Assembly: GCA_017792425.1 (NCBI GenBank)
Contig: CP051233.1
Coordinates: 2,967,739 to 3,031,738, forward strand
Direction: 5' to 3'
Source: Thalassovita sp.
GTDB taxonomy: Bacteria > Pseudomonadota > Alphaproteobacteria > Rhodobacterales > Rhodobacteraceae
DNA length: 64,000 nucleotides
Both the position numbers and the translations under genes were made by a program. How positions within the stretch are numbered: position 1 is the first letter of the stretch; each line of letters opens with the position of its first letter. The notes beneath the pieces are model-generated. The model made no database searches. It saw only the letters and a list, made by a program, of their open reading frames with translations, and was not told the DNA's origin. Shown one piece after another: positions 10,484-18,705 of this stretch.

Positions 10484-11800
10484 ATGAACATGCTTGTGCC
10501 TCCTTCCACGAAGGTCACGCCGCCGCCGCCGCCCAGCAGCATAGAGGACATGCGCCTGCCCCTGCCGATGATGCGGGACATCCTGCTGAAAACCATGTTC
10601 CGCAAGAACGTCACCATGGTGTCAGAGGTATCCGAGGCGATCTGCCTGCCCCGCCAGGTGACGCAGGAACTGATCGACATGGCCCGCGAACAGCGCCTGC
10701 TGGAGGCGACCGGCACCCTGAACGCCAACAACGGCAATGAAATGGGTTACCAGTTGACCGACGCCGGCAAGGCCCGCGCGCTGGACGCCCTCAGCCAGTC
10801 GGAATATTTCGGCGCGATGCCGGTGCCGATGGAGGTTTACGCCGAACAGGTCAAGCGCCAGTCCATCCGCAATATCCAGATCACCCGTGAACAGTTGACG
10901 CAGGCGATGGGCCACCTTGTACTACCGTCCGACCTGCTGTCGAACCTTGGCCCGGCAGTCAGTTCGGGCCGCTCGATCCTGATGTATGGCCCGCCGGGTA
11001 ACGGGAAATCCTCTATCTCGAACGGCATCCGCGACGCTATGGGGGACAAGATCTATATTCCCCGTGCCGTCGAATATTCCGGCCAGGTCATCACCGTCTA
11101 CGACCCGATCGTCCATTCCAAGGCCGAGGTCGAAATCGACGATCCCAACAGCCTGCGCCGCCGCCGTACCTTTGACACCCGTTATGTCCGCTGCGACCGC
11201 CCGACCGTGATCACCGGGGGCGAGTTGTCGCTGGACATGCTGGACCTTGTCTATAACCCGACCGCGCGCACCTACCAGGCGCCGCTACAGTTCAAATCCG
11301 CGGGCGGCATCTTTATCGTGGACGACCTGGGCCGCCAGGCCGAACCGCCGCAGAAGCTGGTCAACCGCTGGATCGTCCCGCTGGAAGAAGGCAAGGACAT
11401 CCTGGCCCTGCAATCGGGCGAAAAGTTCGAGGTGCCGTTCGACACGCTGGTGATCTTCTCCACCAACTTCCACCCGAATGAAATCTTCGACCAGGCCGCC
11501 CTGCGCCGGATCTTCTTCAAGATCAAGATCGACGGCCCGAACCAGGAAAACTTCCTGAAGATCTTTGCCCTCGTCGCCCGCAAGAAGGGCATGCCGCTGG
11601 ACGAACCGTCGCTGGTGCACCTGCTGCAGGAAAAATACCCGACCATCGACAACATCTATGCCAACTATCAGCCGGTATTCCTGATCGACCAGATGATCGC
11701 CATCTGCGAATTCGAAGGCCAGCCCTATCACATGACGCCCGCACTGATAGACCGCGCTTGGGCCAACATGTTCGTCAAGGATGAAAAGATCGTCAAATGA
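10484..11800 (+). CDS. AAA+ ATPase with N-terminal winged-helix-like region, adjacent to the tad locus
   Basis: I start this 438-residue protein at the ATG at 10484, preceded by GGGA, because the upstream in-frame TTG adds an unsupported extension. A Pro-rich stretch (residues 13-18) is followed by a helical, winged-helix-like region (about 25-105) and an AAA+ core. The core has Walker A GPPGNGKSS (169-177), Walker B GIFIVDDLG (275-283), sensor 1 IFSTN (324-328) and an arginine pair in RRIFFKI (341-347). It follows cpaA on the same strand after 118 bases. The substrate is unknown; a link to pilus regulation or assembly is inferred only from position. Confidence 0.85.
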   Translation: MNMLVPPSTKVTPPPPPSSIEDMRLPLPMMRDILLKTMFRKNVTMVSEVSEAICLPRQVTQELIDMAREQRLLEATGTLNANNGNEMGYQLTDAGKARALDALSQSEYFGAMPVPMEVYAEQVKRQSIRNIQITREQLTQAMGHLVLPSDLLSNLGPAVSSGRSILMYGPPGNGKSSISNGIRDAMGDKIYIPRAVEYSGQVITVYDPIVHSKAEVEIDDPNSLRRRRTFDTRYVRCDRPTVITGGELSLDMLDLVYNPTARTYQAPLQFKSAGGIFIVDDLGRQAEPPQKLVNRWIVPLEEGKDILALQSGEKFEVPFDTLVIFSTNFHPNEIFDQAALRRIFFKIKIDGPNQENFLKIFALVARKKGMPLDEPSLVHLLQEKYPTIDNIYANYQPVFLIDQMIAICEFEGQPYHMTPALIDRAWANMFVKDEKIVK

Positions 11801-11811
11801 CCGGCGGGGGT

Positions 11812-12717
11812 CTACGCCCCCTGCCAACCCTCGCGGATCACGCTGCGCAGCCATTGGCTGGCCGGGTCCGCGTCGGCATTCGCATGCCAGTACAGATAGG
11901 CATCCACCGGTGGTGTTTCGAACGGGGCCGCAACGATCTGGTTGCCGAACCACCTGTTCGCCCGCAGGGCAAAGGTTTCGGCCGCCGTCAGCAACAGGTC
12001 GGATTCCGCCACCGCCCGCATCGCCGTGTTCATCAGCTGGAACCGCGCCAAAACCCGCCGGGTCAGCCCTTCGCGCGCCAGAACCACATCCTCTGGCCCC
12101 ATCCCGCGACGGCGCGAGGTGACCACCAAGTGATCCTGCGACAGGTAATCCTGCAGGCTCACGGCACCATCCACCAGCGGATGCCCCTGCCGCGCCACCA
12201 CCACCGTGCGCGCCGTGTTCAGATGGGCGCTGCGAATGTCCGGCCCCAGTGGCAGCAGGATGTCCACCGCCGCGCTCAACTCGCCCGAGGCCAGTTCCGC
12301 CTCAAGCCGCCGCCGGTCCAACGGGGCCGAGGACACGCTGACCCCCGGCGCCCGGTCCCGTGCCAGCATCGCCAGCGGCAGGAAAAACCCCTCTTCCATC
12401 AATGACCGCATCCCGACGGTGAAATGCATCCGCGCCGTGGCCGGATCGAACCCGTCCAATTCGCCCAGCGTGCGCTGGAACATCTTCAATGCTTCGCGCG
12501 TCGGCCCGATCATCCGTTGCGCCAGTGGCGTCGGCACCAGCCGCTGCCCGTCGCGTACGAACAGCGGATCACCCACCCGTTCCCGCAACCGTCCCAGTGC
12601 ATGCGAAATCGTCGGCTGGGTCAGGTTCAGCACCTCTGCCGCCTTCGTCACCCCGCCTTGGGAATAGATCGCCTCGAACACGACGAACAGGTTCAGATCC
12701 GCCCGCAATACATTCAT
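11812..12717 (-). CDS. LysR-family transcriptional regulator
   Basis: This 301-residue protein has a classic N-terminal winged helix-turn-helix (about residues 8-65, with GGVTKAAEVLNLTQPTISHALGRLRER) and a LysR substrate-binding domain. I chose the ATG at 12717 because the longer frame begins with an unsupported TTG. It is divergent from an acyl-CoA dehydrogenase gene across an 89-base spacer containing a repeated TATGACCT. That arrangement suggests it controls the dehydrogenase in response to an acyl-CoA or related metabolite. The inducer cannot be read from sequence. Confidence 0.9.
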   Translation of the reverse strand: MNVLRADLNLFVVFEAIYSQGGVTKAAEVLNLTQPTISHALGRLRERVGDPLFVRDGQRLVPTPLAQRMIGPTREALKMFQRTLGELDGFDPATARMHFTVGMRSLMEEGFFLPLAMLARDRAPGVSVSSAPLDRRRLEAELASGELSAAVDILLPLGPDIRSAHLNTARTVVVARQGHPLVDGAVSLQDYLSQDHLVVTSRRRGMGPEDVVLAREGLTRRVLARFQLMNTAMRAVAESDLLLTAAETFALRANRWFGNQIVAAPFETPPVDAYLYWHANADADPASQWLRSVIREGWQGA

Positions 12718-12723
12718 TTCATC

Positions 12724-12762
12724 TATGACCTGCAGCACCAATTATTCATTTTTTTATGACCT
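12724..12762. promoter_or_regulatory. Direct repeat TATGACCT in the LysR/acyl-CoA dehydrogenase divergent spacer
   Basis: The octamer TATGACCT occurs at 12724-12731 and 12755-12762, 31 bases or about three helical turns apart on the same face of the DNA. The spacer also carries an AT-rich run (12741-12757) that could hold promoter elements. The position suits a LysR-type operator, but the match is short and I did not find a clear T-N11-A palindrome. Confidence 0.35.
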
Positions 12763-12806
12763 CTGCACATGCGATCTGTCAACCAGCACCGCAAAAGGAG
12801 ACCACG

Positions 12807-14099
12807 ATGGATTTCGCATTCTCAAAGGAAAGCCTCGCCCTGCAGGCCAAGCTGCGCGACTTCATGGAAGAGCACGTCATCCCCCGCCACCGCCAGTATA
12901 CCGACGAAATGGAGGCCGGGCTGCGCACGCCCAGCTTCCTGAACGACCTGAAGGCTTTGGCCAAGGAAGAGGGGCTGTGGAACATGTTCCTGCCCCACCT
13001 GAAGGACGATGAACCCGGCACTCGTCTGTCCAATCTGGACTATGCCCCGCTGGCGGAAATCATGGGCCGCCTTCTGTGGGCGCCAGAGGTGTTCAACTGC
13101 TCCGCCCCCGACACAGGCAACATGGAAGTGCTGCACATGTTCGGCACGCCCGAGCAAAAGGAAACGTGGCTGAAACCGCTGCTGAACGGCGAGATCCGGT
13201 CGTGCTTTTCGATGACGGAACCCGATGTCGCCTCCTCCGACGCGACCAATATCGAAACCCTGATCCGCCGCGACGGCGATGAATACGTCATCAACGGGCG
13301 CAAGTGGTTCAGTTCCGGCGCGGCTGCCGAAAACTGCAAGGTCGCGATCCTGATGGGCAAGACCGACCCCAGCGCCGACCGCCACCGCCAGCAGTCCATG
13401 ATCCTTGTGCCGCTGGACACCCCCGGCGTGATGATCACCCGCAACATCGCCGTGATGAACCACCATTCCCGCGCTGGCCATTGCGAAATCGTGTATCGCA
13501 ACGTCCGCGTCCCCGCGTCCAACCTGATCGCCAAGGAAGGCGACGGTTTCGCCATCGCGCAGGCGCGCCTTGGGCCGGGCCGCATCCACCATTGCATGCG
13601 GTCCATCGGGCAGGCCGAGGTGGCGTTCGAATTGATGGTCGAACGCGCGCTGGAACGCCGCACCTTTGGCAAGTACCTGCACGAACAGGGCGTCACGCAG
13701 GAAAAGATCGCCCTGTCGCGCTGCGAGATCGAACAGGCCCGCCTGCTGGTGCTGAAAGCCGCGTGGATGATCGACCAATACGGCGCCAAGGCCGCGCATG
13801 ACGAAATCTCGATGATCAAGGCCATCGTCCCCTCGATGCACGAACGCGTAGTAGACCGCGCGATCCAGATTTTCGGCGCGATGGGCATGACCCCGGACAC
13901 GCCGCTGCCCGACCTGTGGACAATGGCCCGCAGCCTGCGGCTGGCCGACGGCCCGGACGAGGTGCATCTGCGCACCATCGGCCGCACCGCCATCCGCAAG
14001 GCCCAGACCGGCCCGCTGGACAGCCACCGTTTCTACACGCTGCCCGACCGCAACGCCGAAACCGACATCCGCGACGCCTACGCCCGCGCCGCCGAATGA
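12807..14099 (+). CDS. Acyl-CoA dehydrogenase family protein
   Basis: This 430-residue flavoprotein has the ACAD fold: the N-terminal helical domain, the FAD-binding loop CFSMTEPDVASSDATNIET, the beta domain with AGHCEIVYRNVRVP and the C-terminal helical domain ending in QIFGAMGMTPDTPL. The pattern resembles the ACAD10/11-like subgroup, so it may act on longer or branched acyl-CoAs, which is an inference. The ATG at 12807 has a strong AAGGAG Shine-Dalgarno at 12795-12800. It is divergent from a LysR regulator. No electron-transfer flavoprotein or thiolase gene is adjacent. Confidence 0.9.
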   Translation: MDFAFSKESLALQAKLRDFMEEHVIPRHRQYTDEMEAGLRTPSFLNDLKALAKEEGLWNMFLPHLKDDEPGTRLSNLDYAPLAEIMGRLLWAPEVFNCSAPDTGNMEVLHMFGTPEQKETWLKPLLNGEIRSCFSMTEPDVASSDATNIETLIRRDGDEYVINGRKWFSSGAAAENCKVAILMGKTDPSADRHRQQSMILVPLDTPGVMITRNIAVMNHHSRAGHCEIVYRNVRVPASNLIAKEGDGFAIAQARLGPGRIHHCMRSIGQAEVAFELMVERALERRTFGKYLHEQGVTQEKIALSRCEIEQARLLVLKAAWMIDQYGAKAAHDEISMIKAIVPSMHERVVDRAIQIFGAMGMTPDTPLPDLWTMARSLRLADGPDEVHLRTIGRTAIRKAQTGPLDSHRFYTLPDRNAETDIRDAYARAAE

Positions 14100-14137
14100 C
14101 ACTGGCGTCATGGCCCGGGGTGTACTAGCTCTGGGCC

Positions 14138-16537
14138 ATGACCCGCCTTCCCGCGCCCTTTCAGGACTGGTTCGCCGCCCGCGGCTGGGACATCCACCCG
14201 CACCAGGCGAACATGCTGGCCCGCAGCACGGACCCCGCCCTGTTGCTGATCGCCCCCACCGGCGGCGGCAAGACGCTGGCGGGGTTCCTGCCCACGCTGC
14301 TGGAACTGGCCGACGGGACGCACCGGGGCATGCACTCGCTCTATGTCTCTCCGTTAAAGGCGCTGGCCGCCGACATCCGGCGCAACCTGACCACCCCCAT
14401 CAGTGAAATGGCCCTGCCCATCCGGGTAGAGGACCGCACCGGCGATACCACCTATACCCAGAAACGCCGTCAGCGCGCCGACCCGCCGCACATCCTGCTG
14501 ACCACCCCGGAATCGTTGGCCCTGCTTACCAGCTACCCGGACGCCCCCCATATCTTTGCCGGGTTGCAGCGCGTCGTGGTCGACGAAATCCACGCCCTCG
14601 CCGAAAGCAAGCGGGGCGACCAGTTGATGCTGGCACTGGCCCGTCTGGACCGTCTGGCCCCCGGCCTGCGCCGTGTCGGTCTGTCCGCCACCGTCGATGA
14701 CCCCGCCGCCATCGCCCGCCTTTTGGCCCGCCATCCCGATCCCTGCGCCATCCTGCAGGCCGATCCGGGCCCAGACCCGGACATCCGCATGCTGGAAACC
14801 GCGAACCCGCCGCCGTGGTCCGGCGGGGGCGCCGCCCATGCGATCCCGGCCGTTCTGGATCAGGTCAGGCAGCACCGGACCACGCTGATCTTTCACAACA
14901 CCCGCGCGCAGGCAGAAATCTTCTTTCACAACCTGTGGCTGGCGAACGAGGACGCCCTGCCCATCGGCATCCACCACGGCAGCCTTGACCGCGCACAGCG
15001 CGAACGGGTGGAATCCGCCATGGTCGCGGGCCAGTTGCGCGCCATCGTCTGCACCGGGTCGCTGGACCTGGGGATTGACTGGGGCGACGTGGATCTGGTG
15101 ATCCAGATCGGCGCGCCCAAGAACGTCAAGCGGCTGGTCCAGCGCATCGGCCGCGCCAACCACCGCTACAACGCCCCGTCCAAGGCCCTGCTCGTCCCCG
15201 CCAACCGGTTCGAGGTGGTCGAATGCCTCGCCGCTCTGGAAGCGGTCCGGGCACACGATCTGGACGGCGACCCGCGCGGCCCCGGCCCGTTGGACGTGCT
15301 GTGCCAGCACATCCTGATCGCCGCCTGTTCCGGCCCATTCGACGCCACGGACCTGTTCCAAGAGTTGCGCAGCGCCGGGCCCTTTGCCGACCTGACCCGC
15401 GCGCAATTCGATGACTGCCTCGATTTCTGCGCCACCGGCGGCTATGCCCTGCGCGCCTATGACCGCTGGCAACGCCTGCAACAGCGCCCCGACGGGCTGT
15501 GGCAACTGCGCGATCCCCGCTCTGCCGCGCTGATCCGCCAGAACATCGGCACCATCCAGGACAGCGACCTGCTGAAGGTCCGCCTGCGCGGGCGCGGGGC
15601 GCCGCTGGGCGAGGTCGAGGAAGCCTTTGCCGCCAGCCTGACCCCCGGCGACACCTTCCTGATCGGCGGCCAGATCGTCCGCTACGAAGGGCTGCGCGAA
15701 ATGACGGTCGAGGTCAGCCGCGACAAGGGCCGCAAGCCAAAGATCGCCACGTTTTCCGGCACCAAGTTCGCAACCTCCACCCAACTGTCCCAACGCATCC
15801 TGCAGATGCTGGAAACCCGCGACTGGTCGGCCCTGCCCGCCCATACCGCCGACTGGCTGGACCTGCAGGCGCGGGTGTCCTCCCTGCCCACGGCGAACAG
15901 CCTGCTGGTGGAAACCTTCCCGCATGACGGCCAATGGCACCTGTGCGCCTACGGCTTTGCCGGGCGCAACGCGCAGCAGACCCTTGGCCTGTTGCTGACC
16001 AAGCGGATGGAAGACCTGAACCTGGCCCCGCTGGGGTTTGTCGCCACCGACTATGCCACGCTGATCTGGGGACTGGACCCCGTTGACGATCCCGCGCCGC
16101 TGTTCGACCCGCAGGCGCTGACCGACGGGCTGGGCCGGTGGCTGCAAGGCAACGCCGTGATGAAACGCACCTTTCGCGCCACGGCCACCATCGCCGGGCT
16201 GATCCAGCGCAGCCACCAGGGGCAGCGCAAATCAGGGCGGCAGGCCACGTTTTCGTCGGACATCCTGTACGACACCTTGTCGAAATATGATCCCGATCAC
16301 CTCCTTCTGCGCATCACCCGGACCGAAGCCATGCGCGGCCTGGTCGATTTCGGCCGCATCGCGGCGATGCTGACCCGTATCAACGGTCGCTTCACCCATA
16401 CCCGGCTGGACCGCGTCAGCCCCCTTGCCGCCCCCCTGCTGCTGGAGGTGGGCAAGGTGCCGGTCGATGGCGCAGGGCGCGAACGCCTGCTGGCCGAGGA
16501 GGCAGATCGCCTGATGCAATCCGCCGGGCTGACATGA
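14138..16537 (+). CDS. Lhr-type DEXH-box helicase of the ligase-associated DNA damage response set
   Basis: This 799-residue superfamily 2 helicase has Walker A APTGGGKT (39-46), DEIH box VVVDEIHALAESKRGDQL (from about 146), SAT motif VGLSATVDDP and motif VI QRIGRANHR, followed by the Lhr-specific winged-helix and C-terminal domains. The short Lhr core of about 800 residues directly followed by a PdeM phosphoesterase matches the ligase-associated DNA repair cassette. That cassette normally also contains an exonuclease and an ATP-dependent DNA ligase. Neither partner is in this window; the gene upstream is an acyl-CoA dehydrogenase. Confidence 0.93.
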   Translation: MTRLPAPFQDWFAARGWDIHPHQANMLARSTDPALLLIAPTGGGKTLAGFLPTLLELADGTHRGMHSLYVSPLKALAADIRRNLTTPISEMALPIRVEDRTGDTTYTQKRRQRADPPHILLTTPESLALLTSYPDAPHIFAGLQRVVVDEIHALAESKRGDQLMLALARLDRLAPGLRRVGLSATVDDPAAIARLLARHPDPCAILQADPGPDPDIRMLETANPPPWSGGGAAHAIPAVLDQVRQHRTTLIFHNTRAQAEIFFHNLWLANEDALPIGIHHGSLDRAQRERVESAMVAGQLRAIVCTGSLDLGIDWGDVDLVIQIGAPKNVKRLVQRIGRANHRYNAPSKALLVPANRFEVVECLAALEAVRAHDLDGDPRGPGPLDVLCQHILIAACSGPFDATDLFQELRSAGPFADLTRAQFDDCLDFCATGGYALRAYDRWQRLQQRPDGLWQLRDPRSAALIRQNIGTIQDSDLLKVRLRGRGAPLGEVEEAFAASLTPGDTFLIGGQIVRYEGLREMTVEVSRDKGRKPKIATFSGTKFATSTQLSQRILQMLETRDWSALPAHTADWLDLQARVSSLPTANSLLVETFPHDGQWHLCAYGFAGRNAQQTLGLLLTKRMEDLNLAPLGFVATDYATLIWGLDPVDDPAPLFDPQALTDGLGRWLQGNAVMKRTFRATATIAGLIQRSHQGQRKSGRQATFSSDILYDTLSKYDPDHLLLRITRTEAMRGLVDFGRIAAMLTRINGRFTHTRLDRVSPLAAPLLLEVGKVPVDGAGRERLLAEEADRLMQSAGLT

Positions 16538-16576
16538 CCCCTTGCGCGCAGCCTGTCACACAGGCATGAACAGAAC

Positions 16577-17239
16577 ATGAACGGATTTGCTTTCACCTTG
16601 GCCGGGGCGCGACTGACGGCGCTGGGGACCGGCGCGCTGCACTGGCCGGACCAGCGCCTGCTGTGCGTGTCCGACCTGCACCTGGGCAAGGCGGAACGCC
16701 CCGCCCGTTGGGGCGGCGCGCAACTGCCGCCCTATGAAACGCAGGATACGCTGACCCGACTGGAACAGGACTTGGCCGCCACCAACGCCAGTATCGTGAT
16801 CTGCCTGGGTGACACGTTCGACGACCTGACCGCCGCCACCGAGCTGACCGATCCCGAAAAACAATGGATCACCCGCCTGCAGGCCGGTCGCCGCTGGGTC
16901 TGGATCGAGGGCAACCACGACCCCGGCCCGCTGGATCTGGGCGGCACGCACCTGTCGGAACTGCCGGTGCCGCCGCTGGCCTTTCGCCACATCGCGCGGG
17001 CTGGCAGCAGCGGCGAAGTTTCGGGCCATTACCACCCCAAGGCCCGCCTCCGCGCCCGCGGTCACGGCCTGTCCCGCCCCTGTTTCCTGCTGGATACCGA
17101 TCGCTTGATCCTGCCCGCCTATGGCACCTTCACCGGCGGGTTGCGCAGCGACGATCCGGCCTTGTCTACCCTTATGCGCCCAGAGGCGTTGGCCATCCTT
17201 ACCGGCCCCGTGCCCCGTCCGATCCCGATGCCGCGCTAA
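16577..17239 (+). CDS. pdeM: Ligase-associated DNA damage response endonuclease PdeM
   Basis: This calcineurin-like metallophosphoesterase has 220 residues with all metal-binding motifs: SDLHLGK (32-38), GDTFDD (78-83), GNHDPG (112-117) and GHYHPK (150-155). It lies 39 bases after the Lhr helicase and shares the operon, the standard arrangement in the ligase-associated repair cassette. Its stop codon overlaps the stop codon of the convergent LytTR gene (17236-17239). Confidence 0.92.
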   Translation: MNGFAFTLAGARLTALGTGALHWPDQRLLCVSDLHLGKAERPARWGGAQLPPYETQDTLTRLEQDLAATNASIVICLGDTFDDLTAATELTDPEKQWITRLQAGRRWVWIEGNHDPGPLDLGGTHLSELPVPPLAFRHIARAGSSGEVSGHYHPKARLRARGHGLSRPCFLLDTDRLILPAYGTFTGGLRSDDPALSTLMRPEALAILTGPVPRPIPMPR

Positions 17240-18057
17240 AGTATCCCGGCGGCCTCCAGCCGTGGCCGGTAGGTCCGGCTGACCGGGATACAATCACCGT
17301 TTTCCAGCCGCAGATAGGTCCGCGCGCCCTCCCGTTCGACCTCGGCAATCGCGGCGCGCACCACCCAATGCGACCGGTGGCTGCAATAGCCCTCGACCCC
17401 GTCCATTTCGTCGATAGCGTCCGTGAATCGCATACGCAGACTGTGGGTTTCTTCCCGCAACACGACCTCGACCATATGATCGCTGGCCGACAGGCGCAGC
17501 ACCGGTCCCGTCGCCGTATTTGGCAACCGGCGCATCAGGCGGGGGGGCTCCGCCTGCGGCTCGGGGGCTTCGGGGGCTTCAACCTCTGGGCGCAAGCCCC
17601 CCTCCTCCTGCTGCACGAACCGGGTTTCATCGCCCCGGATCACGCGATGGCCGACGCGGATCACCACACTGACCAGCGCGACGAACACCGCAAAGACCCA
17701 CAGCGTGGGCTTTGGCATATCGCCCATGACCGGATAGAAATGCGTCCACAACCACCCCAGTGGGGAAAAAAGGATTGTCATTCCCGCGATGCGGCTCAGG
17801 TCATTGCGCCAGCTATGGCGGTTGGGCGCGACGGCCCCGGACAGTGCGCTGACCACGACCGAAACCAGGGCCGCCAGCCCCACGGTCACGAACCAGTAAA
17901 CCGTCCGCTGCGGCCACTCCAACGCCGTCAGCGTTCCAAATGGGCCCATCACCGCCAGCAATGCCGACAGCAACCCCCAAACCGCATAGGTCACGGGACG
18001 CTGCAACAGATGCAAGAGTTTTTCGGGTATCTCGCCCATCCTGAAGTTCACTCGCAC
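17236..18057 (-). CDS. Membrane-anchored LytTR DNA-binding regulator
   Basis: This 273-residue protein has four predicted membrane segments (about 22-42, 52-72, 88-107 and 117-137), a Pro/Glu-rich linker and a C-terminal LytTR domain (about 180-273). The domain carries SHRSHWVVRAAIAEVER and the RLENGDCIPVSRTYRP end, which is typical of LytTR. There is no receiver domain, so sensing is probably through the membrane part. Translation may begin at the GTG at 18057 or the ATG at 18039. It faces pdeM tail to tail with overlapping stop codons. The target genes are unknown. Confidence 0.85.
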   Translation of the reverse strand: MRVNFRMGEIPEKLLHLLQRPVTYAVWGLLSALLAVMGPFGTLTALEWPQRTVYWFVTVGLAALVSVVVSALSGAVAPNRHSWRNDLSRIAGMTILFSPLGWLWTHFYPVMGDMPKPTLWVFAVFVALVSVVIRVGHRVIRGDETRFVQQEEGGLRPEVEAPEAPEPQAEPPRLMRRLPNTATGPVLRLSASDHMVEVVLREETHSLRMRFTDAIDEMDGVEGYCSHRSHWVVRAAIAEVEREGARTYLRLENGDCIPVSRTYRPRLEAAGIL

Positions 18058-18168
18058 ACAAAACCAATTTATTCCAGTTAGTTAGCCACAAAAAACATCG
18101 GGTGACAACCATCGGCACCGATTGCGCAGTCGGCGATGGGCAACTACAGTCCGGTCAGGAGGACAAAA

Positions 18169-18571
18169 ATGGACCATGATCTTCACGCCCGGCTGCAGGA
18201 CAGCTTCGACCGGCAATCCATGATGCACACGCTAGGCGCGCGCCTTGCCGACGTTTCCCCCGGTGAAGTGGTGATCGAGGCGCCGATCCTTCCCGGATCC
18301 AAGCAGCAGCAGGGGCACGGCCACGCCGCGCTGACCTTTGCCATCGGGGACACCGCGGCAGGCTACGCCGCACTGACCATGATCCCCGACGGGCACGAGG
18401 TCGTCACCGCCGAGATCAAGATCAACCTTCTGGCCCCCGCCCGCGGCGCGCTGTTGATCGCCAAGGGCCGGGTGATCAAACCGGGCCGCAAACTGGTCAT
18501 CGTCACGTCAGAGGTTCTGGCCCGCTCGGACGGTCAGGACAAGCTGATCGCCATCCTGCAGGGCACGATGG
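18169..18571 (+). other. Hot-dog fold region of the PaaI-type thioesterase
   Basis: This interval holds most of the hot-dog domain of the thioesterase reported in the next entry (18169-18588). The aggagg Shine-Dalgarno at 18157-18162, six bases before the ATG at 18169, fixes its start rather than the upstream in-frame ATG. Confidence 0.5.
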
Positions 18572-18588
18572 TGCCCGTCCCCCTTTGA
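18169..18588 (+). CDS. PaaI-family acyl-CoA thioesterase (hot-dog fold)
   Basis: This 139-residue protein contains a single hot-dog domain with the PaaI-like pattern GHGHAALTFAIGDTAAGYAA and a following VVTAEIKINLLAPARG strand. Such enzymes hydrolyse acyl- or aryl-CoA thioesters in the cytoplasm; the substrate cannot be predicted. I chose the ATG at 18169 because AGGAGG lies six bases upstream (18157-18162), whereas the in-frame ATG 33 bases earlier lacks one. It is divergent from the LytTR gene and convergent with folD. Confidence 0.88.
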   Translation: MDHDLHARLQDSFDRQSMMHTLGARLADVSPGEVVIEAPILPGSKQQQGHGHAALTFAIGDTAAGYAALTMIPDGHEVVTAEIKINLLAPARGALLIAKGRVIKPGRKLVIVTSEVLARSDGQDKLIAILQGTMVPVPL

Positions 18589-18601
18589 CAACCCAACTCG
18601 T

Positions 18602-18672
18602 CCGGCTGGCACGTTCGCGCCAGCCCGGAAACAGGTAAAAGGAATCGTACGTTTCACGGACTGAACCGTACG
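18602..18672. repeat. Two hairpins in the convergent spacer between the thioesterase gene and folD
   Basis: The first hairpin pairs GGCTGGC (18604-18610) with GCCAGCC (18619-18625). The second is an 11-bp inverted repeat with one mismatch (18646-18656 with 18662-18672) built on CGTACG, with a 5-base loop. AACTCGT before the first and ACGAGTT after the second also pair, so the whole region could fold as one nested structure. Position suggests a two-way terminator, although no T-run follows. Confidence 0.5.
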
Positions 18673-18705
18673 AGTTGACAGGTTTTCAATCGGTTAAGCG
18701 GCCGT

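Noticed and set aside
14354..16216. A long open frame antisense to the Lhr helicase
   Set aside because: Same cause: the third-position GC bias of the true gene suppresses stops on the other strand. No domain or ribosome site supports it.
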